A stretch of 39,207 nucleotides of DNA. It comes from Ignavibacteriota bacterium (GTDB lineage: Bacteria > Bacteroidota > Ignavibacteria > UBA10030 > UBA6906). The position numbers and the translations under genes were made by a program. Below the pieces are notes generated by a model. The model worked only from the letters and a program-made list of their open reading frames with translations, searched no databases and was not told the DNA's origin. Shown here piece after piece: positions 15,856-23,885 of the stretch; positions within the stretch are counted from its first letter, which is position 1, and the number at the start of each line of letters is the position of its first letter. The stretch lies in the NCBI GenBank assembly GCA_003154425.1, contig PMDK01000296.1:1-39207 (forward strand). Direction: 5' to 3'.

Positions 15856-16350
15856 TCAGATTTTCTCGAACCGGACAGTTGTGGCCCCGTTTTTGCCCAA
15901 TCTGGCGTAATATAGCTCGATGTGCAATCCGGGAGCCCCCAGCCCGAGCAACGTCTTCGCCACGCTGGAGAGGTCCCTGATCTGCCTCTCCGTCATGTGC
16001 TTCACATGCTGAAGGAATATCGATCCCAGCGATGATTTCAGCGCCTCGTAGTGGCGGCAGTCTTCGTGGTTGATGAGTATGACCCGGTGAACCGAATCGA
16101 AGCGCTCGAGGAAGAACCGGATCCGGTCTTTGACGTATTTGAACTCCTCCGGAAGCCGACTCGGCTCCGAGAGCGATGCTACGCCCCCGGATAGCACCAT
16201 GGGGATATACTCCCCCTCCTTCAGATGCAGCTCGTTTCCCACGAATTCTCTGAACGCCCGCTGAAAACGCGAGTCACTGCAGTAGACGACGATGGCCAGC
16301 GGCTTCGACTCCGCAAGATGATAGATCTGCTCCTGAACGGGGGTGTCCAT
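15856..16350 (-). CDS. beta-carbonic anhydrase-like zinc protein, short form
   Basis: The protein has 164 residues and no signal peptide. CSDSR (24-28) is the Cys-x-Asp-x-Arg motif of beta-carbonic anhydrases (zinc ligand Cys24, catalytic dyad Asp26/Arg28). NHEDC (94-98) supplies His95-x-x-Cys98, the other two ligands. The usual GHTDCG is changed to NHEDCR. The chain is shorter than the usual ~200 residues and the segments between motifs look unlike common carbonic anhydrases, so hydration of CO2 is plausible but unproven. AAGG lies 6 nt before the ATG. It has its own promoter and is divergent from the TPR gene. Confidence 0.75.
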   Translation of the reverse strand: MDTPVQEQIYHLAESKPLAIVVYCSDSRFQRAFREFVGNELHLKEGEYIPMVLSGGVASLSEPSRLPEEFKYVKDRIRFFLERFDSVHRVILINHEDCRHYEALKSSLGSIFLQHVKHMTERQIRDLSSVAKTLLGLGAPGLHIELYYARLGKNGATTVRFEKI

Positions 16351-16381
16351 GCTTTACCTTTGTGGTTCAGATTTCTTCGTC

Positions 16382-16400
16382 GTGGCGCTTTCAGCGCCAC
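16382..16400 (-). other. hairpin in the 5' leader of the carbonic anhydrase-like gene
   Basis: GTGGCGC and GCGCCAC pair perfectly around a 5-nt loop, about 32 nt before the start codon and inside the predicted ~90-nt leader. No U-tract follows on either strand, so it is not an intrinsic terminator. Confidence 0.45.
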
Positions 16401-16446
16401 TCCTCGTGATGACAGGCCGGACAGGACAGGAATGAGACAGCGGGAA

Positions 16447-16475
16447 AATGTACTCCAAACGGTTGTCGATTGCAA
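16447..16475 (-). promoter_or_regulatory. house-type promoter of the carbonic anhydrase-like gene
   Basis: Minus strand TTGCAA (16475-16470), 17 bp, TACATT (16452-16447); start near 16440. The 288-bp gap 16351-16638 holds this, the divergent promoter at 16560 and three GACAGG copies near 16411-16430 of no clear meaning. Confidence 0.65.
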
Positions 16476-16559
16476 GGAATCCGGCGGGGGCTCACCATGC
16501 CCCTGGCGGGCGAAAAGAGGAGAAAAACCTGCACGACGCGCTCCCGGCGGCACAAATCC

Positions 16560-16588
16560 TTGCTGATACAGTCTGCGCTGTGTACATT
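16560..16588 (+). promoter_or_regulatory. house-type promoter of the TPR gene
   Basis: TTGCTG (16560-16565), 17 bp, TACATT (16583-16588); start near 16595. An ATG at 16600 would leave a leader of about 5 nt, so the ATG at 16639 is favoured for the TPR protein. Confidence 0.6.
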
Positions 16589-16638
16589 CCCCGGCGCGCA
16601 TGGATTCAGATGAGCTCTCCCCTACACCGGCCGGACAA

Positions 16639-18372
16639 ATGCACCTGAGACCCGAATCTTGCCTTCTCGCCGCTGCGTGCCTGGCGCTTCTGACGTGCGG
16701 TCGTGCCGGAGATGTCTCCCCGCACCTCCGGACGGCCTCGTCCAGGGAGCGCGAGCTCGATTCAGTGATCCTCCGGTGCAGGACGTCGCTCGCCGCCGCC
16801 CCCGATGACGCAAACCTCCATACCCGTCTCGGCCAGGCACTTCTTGAGAGATTTATGTTGCGCGAGGGGAGTTTCCAGAACATGGCCTGGTGGGTACCGC
16901 GCGCCGATCTCGCAACGGTCAAGAACGCCGGAGTCCGGATCGGCCCCGGATCGGCCAGGCGTCTCCCCGACACGCTCAGAGATGCGGCATCGCATATCGC
17001 GACAGCCCTCGCATTGAGGCCGGACTATGCCGCGGCACACAGAGTCATGGGGCGCCTGTACATCGCCCAGGGTTGGGGCCCGCCGGGAGATTCGATGTTT
17101 GAAAAAGCAACGGCACAGTTCGACACGTCGCTCGTGTATGAGCCGTCGTCTGCAGAGGGGTACTACGGCCTGGGGTGCTCTCTCCTACGACGGAACAGAT
17201 ATGCCGAAGCACTCACGGCGCTGAACAAATCCGTTTCGTTCGATTCATCGAACGGTTCGGCATACCTGACGCTCGGCGAGGTCTACATGGACACCGGCAA
17301 TGTCACCGTTGCATTCGCCTGTTATGAGAACGCCTCCCGGCTCGGGCTCAGCACTGCAGGAGAATACATCCAGCTTGCCGGGCACTACATTGATGAACAG
17401 GCCGAGCGGAGACTCCTCGGACGGCTCGCATCTCTCCGGATGCAGGCTCCCGGCTTTCTGAAACCCACCGTTCGGGCGGGACTGCAATTGATCTCCATGT
17501 ATCACCCGGGGATCGCCATGGACCTTTGTTCCAGGGCCCTGGCAATCGACTCATCCTGTGCGGAAGCGCATCTACTGAAAACCAGACTGTATCTGGAAGA
17601 GGGGGACAGTGCGAATGCGCTCGACGAGTACCTTGATGCATTCGAAATCGGGACCGCCCCCTACGCGTACTATGGGTGGTTTCCGCGGGAATTGCTCGAG
17701 CGTGCATACGACCGGATGCCGGAGAGCGATGTTCTTCTGTACCTTCTCGGCCAGCCAGGTGTGAACACCTCCGAGTCCGCTTCGTCCTCACAGGAGATTG
17801 CCATATTCCAGAATACGATCGAGCGAAGGCCGAAAAGCACCGTTGCGGCATTTCTTCTCGGCCAGGCATACGCAATCCGCAAAGACACCGCCAGGGCGGT
17901 AGAATGGCTTGACAGGGCAATGGAATTGCCGCCAGAGGTGCAACCGTCCATGTACTGGAGAATGCACGACGCATATCTGGAGATGGGCCAGATCCCGAGG
18001 GCAGTGCAGGTGTATCGGAAGCATCTCATCGAGGAGGAGGGGAACTGGATTCTGGAATTGCTCAGGAAAGAAGACAAGACGAGACGATATGCGCGGGAGA
18101 GGGTGCTCCTTGGTGCGACCTACTGTGCGGTCGGTTACGACTGTTCGTGGAGAATCCGCAGGGGGAAACCAGGGTACTGGAAAGACCGGGCGATCGAGCT
18201 GTTTAATCGGGCGACGCAGATCATCCCGGAATCCGCCGTCCCGTATAACGGTCTCGGGGATCTGAGCATTGACCTCGGAGACAATGAAGAGGGATGCAGG
18301 TATTACAGGAAAGCGGCCGCACTGGGAAGTCAGGATGCGGTTGAAACTCTCAGGCGGCTGGAGGGGAAGTGA
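16639..18372 (+). CDS. exported tetratricopeptide-repeat protein
   Basis: The protein has 577 residues from the ATG at 16639. Its first residues form a short basic n-region and a hydrophobic core (LLAAACLALLTC). The alternative start 39 bases earlier would place an acidic stretch ahead of the signal and nearly abut the predicted transcription start. LLTCG resembles a lipobox, but Thr at -1 is unusual, so lipoprotein anchoring is uncertain. Helical TPR pairs cover most of the chain, for example ~165-270 (AEGYYGLGCSLLRRNRYAEAL, NGSAYLTLGEVYMDTGN) and ~385-470. The end has a SEL1-like repeat (EEGCRYYRKAAALGSQDA). TPR arrays bind partner proteins; the partner here is unknown. It converges with the DUF4412 gene. 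Confidence 0.8.
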   Translation: MHLRPESCLLAAACLALLTCGRAGDVSPHLRTASSRERELDSVILRCRTSLAAAPDDANLHTRLGQALLERFMLREGSFQNMAWWVPRADLATVKNAGVRIGPGSARRLPDTLRDAASHIATALALRPDYAAAHRVMGRLYIAQGWGPPGDSMFEKATAQFDTSLVYEPSSAEGYYGLGCSLLRRNRYAEALTALNKSVSFDSSNGSAYLTLGEVYMDTGNVTVAFACYENASRLGLSTAGEYIQLAGHYIDEQAERRLLGRLASLRMQAPGFLKPTVRAGLQLISMYHPGIAMDLCSRALAIDSSCAEAHLLKTRLYLEEGDSANALDEYLDAFEIGTAPYAYYGWFPRELLERAYDRMPESDVLLYLLGQPGVNTSESASSSQEIAIFQNTIERRPKSTVAAFLLGQAYAIRKDTARAVEWLDRAMELPPEVQPSMYWRMHDAYLEMGQIPRAVQVYRKHLIEEEGNWILELLRKEDKTRRYARERVLLGATYCAVGYDCSWRIRRGKPGYWKDRAIELFNRATQIIPESAVPYNGLGDLSIDLGDNEEGCRYYRKAAALGSQDAVETLRRLEGK

Positions 18373-18424
18373 TCGGAAAGCCGCGGCGCAGCGGGTACCC
18401 CGGAGTCTCCTCTGGACGAAAGAT

Positions 18425-19201
18425 TCATTCCCCCCCGGACCCGGGATCACCCGGCATCCGGTTCTTCTCCTTTGTGTAGCCCGCTGGCACTTCGAATTCC
18501 GACGCGGGGATGGATCGGTGATCGATTTTCGCCACCGTCCTCACGCTCCCGTGTGAATCGGTCTCGATGGGAAAACCGTCGATCTGTTTGAACCATGCAC
18601 CCAGATCCCCTTTCCTCCCCACGATGCCGGACATGCGATCGAGGAACCCCTCCATGTCGCGCTTCATGGGCTCATATCCAGGGACCTGCTTCGATGCCCA
18701 GACGGTCTGGGACTCTTTCCCGTTTATCTTCACGATATATTTGTCGCAGGCATATCCGTTGATGGTCTTGTGTTCCCCGGTCGAAACGACCTCATGCGTG
18801 GCGCCGGAAGAAGACGGCCGGTTTTTCATCGCCGCCATCCTCTCCTGCATTTTCTCCCGCTGATCAGGAGGAAGCGACGCAAGGCGTTTGGCCATCATGT
18901 CGTCCGCTCTCGACCTTCCATTGTCCACCATGGCTTTCATCTCTGCAAACGTCATGGCGGCGTACGTTTTCTTCTCCGGATTGAGATGATAGATCGTCTC
19001 CCTGTCAAACCGGAGTATCGAGATCTCCTGGCGATCCCCGCTGACGGATTTGAACATCTTCGGCATGTAGTACATCTTTTCCTCAACGTCGGAACTGCCG
19101 GAACGGGTGCTCTCGATGTAGAACCCCTGCGCGCAGACGAGGGAGGCGAACAACAGAGATAGCAAAACGGGGGAACAACCAAGGACGATATGCCGCTTCA
19201 T
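18425..19201 (-). CDS. DUF4412-like exported protein
   Basis: The protein has 258 residues. A signal peptide (LLSLLFASLVCAQG) ends near residue 26. The layout fits DUF4412 proteins, which share a LolA/LppX-like half-barrel: YIESTRSG early, YYMPKMFKS, TIYHLNPEKKTYAAMTF and GYACDKYIV, then VWASKQVPGYEP. A Met/Arg-rich helical insert (DDMMAKRLASLPPDQREKMQ, ~100-125) interrupts the sheet. The function is unknown; a lipid-binding role is only suggested by the fold class. It follows the S37 gene by 92 bp with no house-type promoter in the gap, which contains runs of C and G. Confidence 0.75.
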   Translation of the reverse strand: MKRHIVLGCSPVLLSLLFASLVCAQGFYIESTRSGSSDVEEKMYYMPKMFKSVSGDRQEISILRFDRETIYHLNPEKKTYAAMTFAEMKAMVDNGRSRADDMMAKRLASLPPDQREKMQERMAAMKNRPSSSGATHEVVSTGEHKTINGYACDKYIVKINGKESQTVWASKQVPGYEPMKRDMEGFLDRMSGIVGRKGDLGAWFKQIDGFPIETDSHGSVRTVAKIDHRSIPASEFEVPAGYTKEKNRMPGDPGSGGE

Positions 19202-19293
19202 GGATACCTCAATTCTGTGAGCTGCACTACAGGGGGACTGAAAGAACCAACGCTATTCCACCCCCGCGGGTTCCACCGGGGGGGGGAAGACGT

Positions 19294-20577
19294 TCAGGGC
19301 CGGCCGACGTGTATCCCCAGCCACTCTTCCAGCGCTCCGTAGACCATCTTCTGTTGTTCCGGGGGGAGATTGCCTATTCTCGTCCGATGCGAGCCCCCGG
19401 GGTTCACGATCTTTATGGCATTGGTCTTGCCCGAGAGCTCCATCGCGGTCGCGCCCCAGAGGTCCTTCTCTCCGTAGATATAGATGATATTGTTCCCGTG
19501 GTCGCGCAACCAGGTGTAGATGTTGTACATCGTGGCCGGGTTGAACGTGAGATCCGTGTTCTTCGGCGCCAGGATGACGTTCGTGGGGTCCCTGACCGCG
19601 GTCAGCAGTCCCCTGAAGTCCGTGATATCGTAGCCGTAGTATCCTATTTCGGTATACGCCTGGTACTGGAACGGCTGGTACGCTTTGATCCCCTGGTCGG
19701 AATAAAAGAAGAGATTCGCGACCCTGTCCAGACAGCTCAGCATCGTATCGGGGGGGGCATCGGGAGGGGGTATTGATGCCGTGGAACTTCCGTACTGCCA
19801 GAACGCGCACGGATATTCCAGGACGCTGTATTCATACGCCATCGCCTTCCCGATCGAGAACGTCAGATTCCCCTTTTCTGCAATCCCGTCCATCAGGGGG
19901 AGAATTTCCTTCTCCCTCTTCAGCAACGCGATCTGAAACTCCCTGATCCTGTCCCTCTCTTCCGGCGTGCCGACCGTCCGCAGGAATTTGATGATGCGGG
20001 GGTCCTCCTGCGAGAGGTTGACCGGAGCGACATACGCGACACTGGCATCGACGTCGAGGGGGTAGTAGTACCTGTAGAAGAGCGCCGTCTGCCCTCCCTT
20101 GCTCGTTCCGCTGCTGATCCACTTCCCCTTATAGATCCTTTTGAGTAGCGTGGTGATATGGTGGTGATCATCCGCAGCCTGCTTCGTCGTCAGGTATTTC
20201 CAGACGAGTGAATCCGGCGCTGATGTACCGAAGAACCGGTGCTCCACGATGATCTGATTACACCGGAGGATCGTCGCCAGCTCCTTCGGCCTTCCTCCCC
20301 CGCGAACGGAGTATCCTTCCGTTTCAAAGAGGACGGGGCTGGCCTCGTCAATGTGGCCGACGTAGACGGACTGAAGGAATGTCCCTCCCCCCGGGTTCGC
20401 GTGATCGAGCGGCTGGCGCACGCGGAGCTCATATCCCGCCCTGAACATGGTGTCCGTCTTTATCGCGGCCACATCGACCACATCCGGAAGGGCCTGCAGC
20501 TTCTTGAAGAGCCCATCATCATTAGCTCGTGCCATGCCTGAGCACACAACGAGGAACAGGATCACCCGCTGGGTCAT
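19294..20577 (-). CDS. secreted S37-family peptidase (PS-10/tripeptidyl aminopeptidase type)
   Basis: The protein has 427 residues from the ATG at 20577 (GGAGG 8 nt upstream, signal peptide VILFLVVCSGMARA next). It has an alpha/beta-hydrolase fold with nucleophile Ser159 in SSGTSKGGQT, the motif of Streptomyces PS-10-type S37 peptidases. IYGEKDLWGA near residue 375 should supply the catalytic Asp, and GGSHRTR the His. QPLDHANPGGGTF (~55-67) is also typical of the family. It cleaves peptides, probably releasing di- or tripeptides from N-termini, in the periplasm or outside. It lies between a small membrane protein gene (47 bp) and DUF4412 on the same strand, likely one operon. Confidence 0.88.
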   Translation of the reverse strand: MTQRVILFLVVCSGMARANDDGLFKKLQALPDVVDVAAIKTDTMFRAGYELRVRQPLDHANPGGGTFLQSVYVGHIDEASPVLFETEGYSVRGGGRPKELATILRCNQIIVEHRFFGTSAPDSLVWKYLTTKQAADDHHHITTLLKRIYKGKWISSGTSKGGQTALFYRYYYPLDVDASVAYVAPVNLSQEDPRIIKFLRTVGTPEERDRIREFQIALLKREKEILPLMDGIAEKGNLTFSIGKAMAYEYSVLEYPCAFWQYGSSTASIPPPDAPPDTMLSCLDRVANLFFYSDQGIKAYQPFQYQAYTEIGYYGYDITDFRGLLTAVRDPTNVILAPKNTDLTFNPATMYNIYTWLRDHGNNIIYIYGEKDLWGATAMELSGKTNAIKIVNPGGSHRTRIGNLPPEQQKMVYGALEEWLGIHVGRP

Positions 20578-20624
20578 TGTGCCGCCTCCCGTGTGATGAT
20601 TGGTTCTCCGGCCGACTGACCCGG

Positions 20625-20978
20625 CTACGAAAGCAAATCCCGCGATTCGTCGTTCAGGAGCACCCACAGCGTATAGACGCCCAGTGCCGTTCCGAAAGGG
20701 ACATGGAGCAGGTTCAGGCATCCGACGATGATCGCGACAATCCGCGCCCAGGATTTCATCCTGAGAAGCCCGATCCCGGCAATGATGCCGGGGATGGCGA
20801 GCACGGTAATCAGGATACAGACAATCATGCCGATTGTCCCGAGTACGCTCATTGCCACGGCGTCATGTGTCAGGAACCCGATGCCTGACATCAGAACGAA
20901 GCAGAAGGCGCCAATGAACAACGCCAGGCCGCTGTACACGAGATGGAGGATTCCGAGCAGCTCGATATGTTTTTTCAT
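20625..20978 (-). CDS. small four-helix membrane protein
   Basis: The protein has 117 residues from the ATG at 20978, chosen for GGAG 6 nt upstream and the MKKHIELLG start; the frame is open far upstream but there resembles no protein. Four membrane helices are visible, at about residues 6-31, 38-60, 62-75 and 82-110, and the end is acidic (NDESRDLLS). Such short four-helix proteins are common in Bacteroidota and Acidobacteria and carry no assigned function. It is the first gene of a likely operon with the S37 peptidase and DUF4412 genes. Confidence 0.75.
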   Translation of the reverse strand: MKKHIELLGILHLVYSGLALFIGAFCFVLMSGIGFLTHDAVAMSVLGTIGMIVCILITVLAIPGIIAGIGLLRMKSWARIVAIIVGCLNLLHVPFGTALGVYTLWVLLNDESRDLLS

Positions 20979-21033
20979 GATGTACTCCAGCGGTTGTCCG
21001 GGGGGAAGAACGTGGGCCAGAGCAGCCCGGGCA

Positions 21034-21062
21034 AAGATAGCTCGCCGGAGGGCCAAATTCAA
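21034..21062 (-). promoter_or_regulatory. house-type promoter of the small membrane protein/S37 operon
   Basis: Minus strand TTGAAT (21062-21057), 17 bp, TATCTT (21039-21034); start near 21027, leader of about 49 nt. No comparable promoter was found for the divergent ABC gene in the 253-bp gap 20979-21231. Confidence 0.6.
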
Positions 21063-21104
21063 GGTTGCCCCGGGGGAAACGACGTCCACGGCGAAGCCCT
21101 CCGG
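21045..21104. repeat. 9-bp inverted repeat with one arm in the promoter spacer
   Basis: CCGGAGGGC (21045-21053) and GCCCTCCGG (21096-21104) are perfect reverse complements, 42 bp apart. One arm lies between the -35 and -10 boxes of the 21034-21062 promoter, which suggests a looping operator, though chance is possible in GC-rich DNA. Confidence 0.35.
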
Positions 21105-21231
21105 TATTTCACGAGGAAGAGTTTCGGATTTTCGTCTGTCACCAACGTGGTGAGTTTGGTCAAAACGCATTATCTTGTCGCTGCGTTCGCTCACACGCAC
21201 GCCGGTTCGACGGACACATCTATGGGAGACC

Positions 21232-22116
21232 ATGAACCTTCTTATCGAGCACGTAAGCAAGCGATACACCAAGGATGTCTGGGGGCTCAGGGATTTTTCC
21301 CTTTCGCTCGGCCCCGGGGTCCTCGGCCTGCTCGGACCGAACGGGGCGGGAAAGACCACGCTGATGCGCATACTGGCGACAATTTCGAAACCGACCGAGG
21401 GGAACGTCACCTGGGACGGCACCGACATCGTGCGTTCGCCGGACGGCCTTCGCGGGGTGCTCGGGTACCTGCCGCAGGATTTCGGGGTGTATCCCAACCT
21501 GACGCCGGTCGAGTTCCTCGACTACATCGCTGCAGCGAAGGGGCTTGACGCCCCGGCGGCACGCAGACGAATCGACGAACTGCTCCTTCTCGTCAATCTC
21601 GACGGGGAACGACGCCAGCGCCTGGGGGGATTTTCGGGCGGGATGCGCCAGCGGGTGGGGATCGCTCAGGCGCTCCTGAACGACCCGCGACTGCTGATCG
21701 TGGACGAGCCGACGGCCGGACTGGATCCCGAGGAGCGCGTCCGGTTCAGGAACCTTCTCTCGGATCTCTCGGGAGAAAGAGTCGTCATACTCTCCACGCA
21801 CATCGTCTCAGACGTCGAGGCCGTCGCCACGGACATCGCCATCATCGTCGGAGGTCGATCCGTGGCACATGAGCAGCCGGAAGCGCTCCTTGCCGGGGTG
21901 CAAGGCCGCGTATGGGAGTGGATCGTGCCGAGCAGCGATCTTGTTGCGGTCCGGTCGCGCTTCCTTGTGAGCGGGACACTGCGGAGGAGCGAGGGGGTCC
22001 TCTGCCGGGTGATCTCACCCGAATCTCCCGCCCCGGGGGCACGACCCGCGGATCCATCACTGGAAGACGCCTACCTCCAGATCGTCTCGGAAACGAGGAA
22101 GGCAGGTGCCACATGA
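21232..22116 (+). CDS. ABC transporter ATP-binding protein (ABC-2 type)
   Basis: The protein has 294 residues from the ATG at 21232, preceded by GGGAG at good spacing. Walker A is GPNGAGKTT (35-43), the signature FSGGMRQ (134-140), Walker B LLIVDEP (154-160) with TAGLD after it, and the switch His is in ILSTHIVSD. The C-terminal ~80 residues form the extra domain seen in CcmA/DrrA/NatA-type ATPases. It drives the large permease encoded by the next gene, with which it overlaps by 4 bp (ATGA). The exported compound is unknown. Confidence 0.93.
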   Translation: MNLLIEHVSKRYTKDVWGLRDFSLSLGPGVLGLLGPNGAGKTTLMRILATISKPTEGNVTWDGTDIVRSPDGLRGVLGYLPQDFGVYPNLTPVEFLDYIAAAKGLDAPAARRRIDELLLLVNLDGERRQRLGGFSGGMRQRVGIAQALLNDPRLLIVDEPTAGLDPEERVRFRNLLSDLSGERVVILSTHIVSDVEAVATDIAIIVGGRSVAHEQPEALLAGVQGRVWEWIVPSSDLVAVRSRFLVSGTLRRSEGVLCRVISPESPAPGARPADPSLEDAYLQIVSETRKAGAT

Positions 22117-23675
22117 GGACCCTGAGAACGCTTGCAGCTACCATGAAGGCCGACATTCTCGAGCGGACGCGCGCTTACAGCTTCCTGGTGACCATCGCCG
22201 CGACACTCTACCTGGGGTACCTCGTCAATGACGGCACGATCGGGGTGCACATGGGCAACTGCCAGCCCGTGCCGAACTCGGCCTGGACCGGGATGGTGAT
22301 GGCACTCTGCACAATCACATTCGTCGCCCTCGTCGGATTCTACGTCATAAAGAACGCCATCGAGCGGGACAGGGAGACGGGCGTGGGGCAGATACTGGCA
22401 GGGACTCCGCTGAGAACGATGCTCTACATGCTGGGGAAACTCCTGAGCAACTTCGCGGTCCTGGCGATCGTCACCGGAATCCTGGCTATTGCGGCCGTTC
22501 TCATGCAGCTGTTCAGCGGGCGGGGGCTCGACATTCCCGCCCTTGTGTCGCCGTTCCTGTTCCTTGCGTTGCCGGCGATGTTCTTCGTCGCCGGCACGGC
22601 CGTCTTTTTTGAGAGCGTGAAACTTCTGCGCGGAGGATTCGGGAACGTCCTGTTCTTTTTCGCCTATTCCGCGCTCATCGTGCTGCCGATGGAGACGGGT
22701 ATCAGGTCCGTGGACGTGTTCGGTCTGAAGCTCGCGATGGACAGGATCCAGGCCGACGTGCGCATCGTCCAGCCGGACTACGACGGGAATTTCTCGATCG
22801 GAGCGGGAGCAAAGGAATTCAAGGATTCAAAGCCCATGGTGTGGGGCGGATTGCCGTGGACGGCGGAAAGTCTCGGTTCACGGGCTTTCCCCGTTGTCTA
22901 CGGGTTCGCCCTTTCGCTCATCGGCGCGGCGCTCTTCGACCGTTTCGCGTCGAAGTCGGGCGGAAGCCGCGCCGGACGTCTCAGGAAATTCCTGGACAGG
23001 ATTGCCGGATCGCCGCTCCAGAGGATCCCGGGCTGGATCCTGCTGCCGTTCGAGGCGCTGTTTCACAGGTTTGCGTCCGGACGAATACTCGTTGCCGAGC
23101 TGCGCCTGATGCTTCAGGGGCTTTCCTGGTGGTGGTACGCCGTTGCCCTGGGTCTCTGGATCGCCTCGCTGACAGCGGACCTGACATCCGCCCGCCAAGA
23201 CCTCCTTCTATTCCTCTGGATCTGGCCCGTGCTCTTATGGTCGGGGATGGGGACCAGGGAGAAACGCTTCCGCACCGGGAGCATTCTCTTCTCCGCCCCC
23301 CGGCCCCTCGCCCGGCAGCTTCCGGCAACATGGGGGGCGGGATTCGTCGTCGCACTGATATTCGCTTCGGGAATACTCCTGAGGCTGGCAATGAGCGGAG
23401 AGACGGCGGGATTTCTGGCCGTCATCGCCGGAGCTGTCTTCATCCCCTCACTGGCGATCGCTCTCGGGGTCTGGAGCGGGACGAGCAAGACGTTCGAGGC
23501 GTTCTACGTGGCATTCTGGTACATCGGCCCTGCCCATCACACGCCATCGATCGACTTCCTGGCCACGACGGATCGGGCGGTTTCTGCGGGCACACCCGTC
23601 GTGTTCGCCGTCGCGGCGGCCGTGCTGTTCATGCTGGCACTTGGCGGGCGATGGCGACAGATCACGGCCGCCTGA
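22113..23675 (+). CDS. large ABC-2 type permease
   Basis: The protein has 520 residues from the ATG at 22113, which overlaps the ATPase stop. About twelve hydrophobic segments can be counted, in two sets of six: ~20-260 and ~325-515. The first set starts with AYSFLVTIAATLYLGYLV and includes the cytoplasmic loop AIERDRETGVGQILAGTPL, the typical coupling-helix region of ABC-2 permeases. Most ABC-2 permeases have six helices, so this is a double-length form that could act as a monomer with two ATPase copies. The substrate is unknown; membrane lipids, peptides or antibiotics are possible. Confidence 0.85.
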   Translation: MRTLRTLAATMKADILERTRAYSFLVTIAATLYLGYLVNDGTIGVHMGNCQPVPNSAWTGMVMALCTITFVALVGFYVIKNAIERDRETGVGQILAGTPLRTMLYMLGKLLSNFAVLAIVTGILAIAAVLMQLFSGRGLDIPALVSPFLFLALPAMFFVAGTAVFFESVKLLRGGFGNVLFFFAYSALIVLPMETGIRSVDVFGLKLAMDRIQADVRIVQPDYDGNFSIGAGAKEFKDSKPMVWGGLPWTAESLGSRAFPVVYGFALSLIGAALFDRFASKSGGSRAGRLRKFLDRIAGSPLQRIPGWILLPFEALFHRFASGRILVAELRLMLQGLSWWWYAVALGLWIASLTADLTSARQDLLLFLWIWPVLLWSGMGTREKRFRTGSILFSAPRPLARQLPATWGAGFVVALIFASGILLRLAMSGETAGFLAVIAGAVFIPSLAIALGVWSGTSKTFEAFYVAFWYIGPAHHTPSIDFLATTDRAVSAGTPVVFAVAAAVLFMLALGGRWRQITAA

Positions 23676-23831
23676 ATCACCCCTCCGCATCTATGCACCG
23701 GAGCGCCCCCCCCGCGTGACCGCCACGTCATCATTGATGTCCGCCGCTCTCTCTCATGGACGGATCCCGCTGCCTGCCGGGTTAGCACCGGCGGTTGCCG
23801 TCGCAACAAGCTCCTGGGAACGTGTTCCGGC

Positions 23832-23860
23832 TTGTTTTTCTGAGGCCCCGAACCTACATT
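23832..23860 (+). promoter_or_regulatory. house-type promoter of the amino-acid decarboxylase gene
   Basis: TTGTTT (23832-23837), 17 bp, TACATT (23855-23860); start near 23867, leader ~19 nt with AGGAGAGGAG before the ATG. The remainder of the 210-bp gap 23676-23885 shows nothing definite. Confidence 0.7.
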
Positions 23861-23885
23861 ATCCGACCCCAGGAGAGGAGACCCG

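Noticed and set aside
16382-16400. short GC palindrome considered as intrinsic terminator or recombination site
   Set aside because: No T-tract on either side and no integrase or repeated copies in the window.
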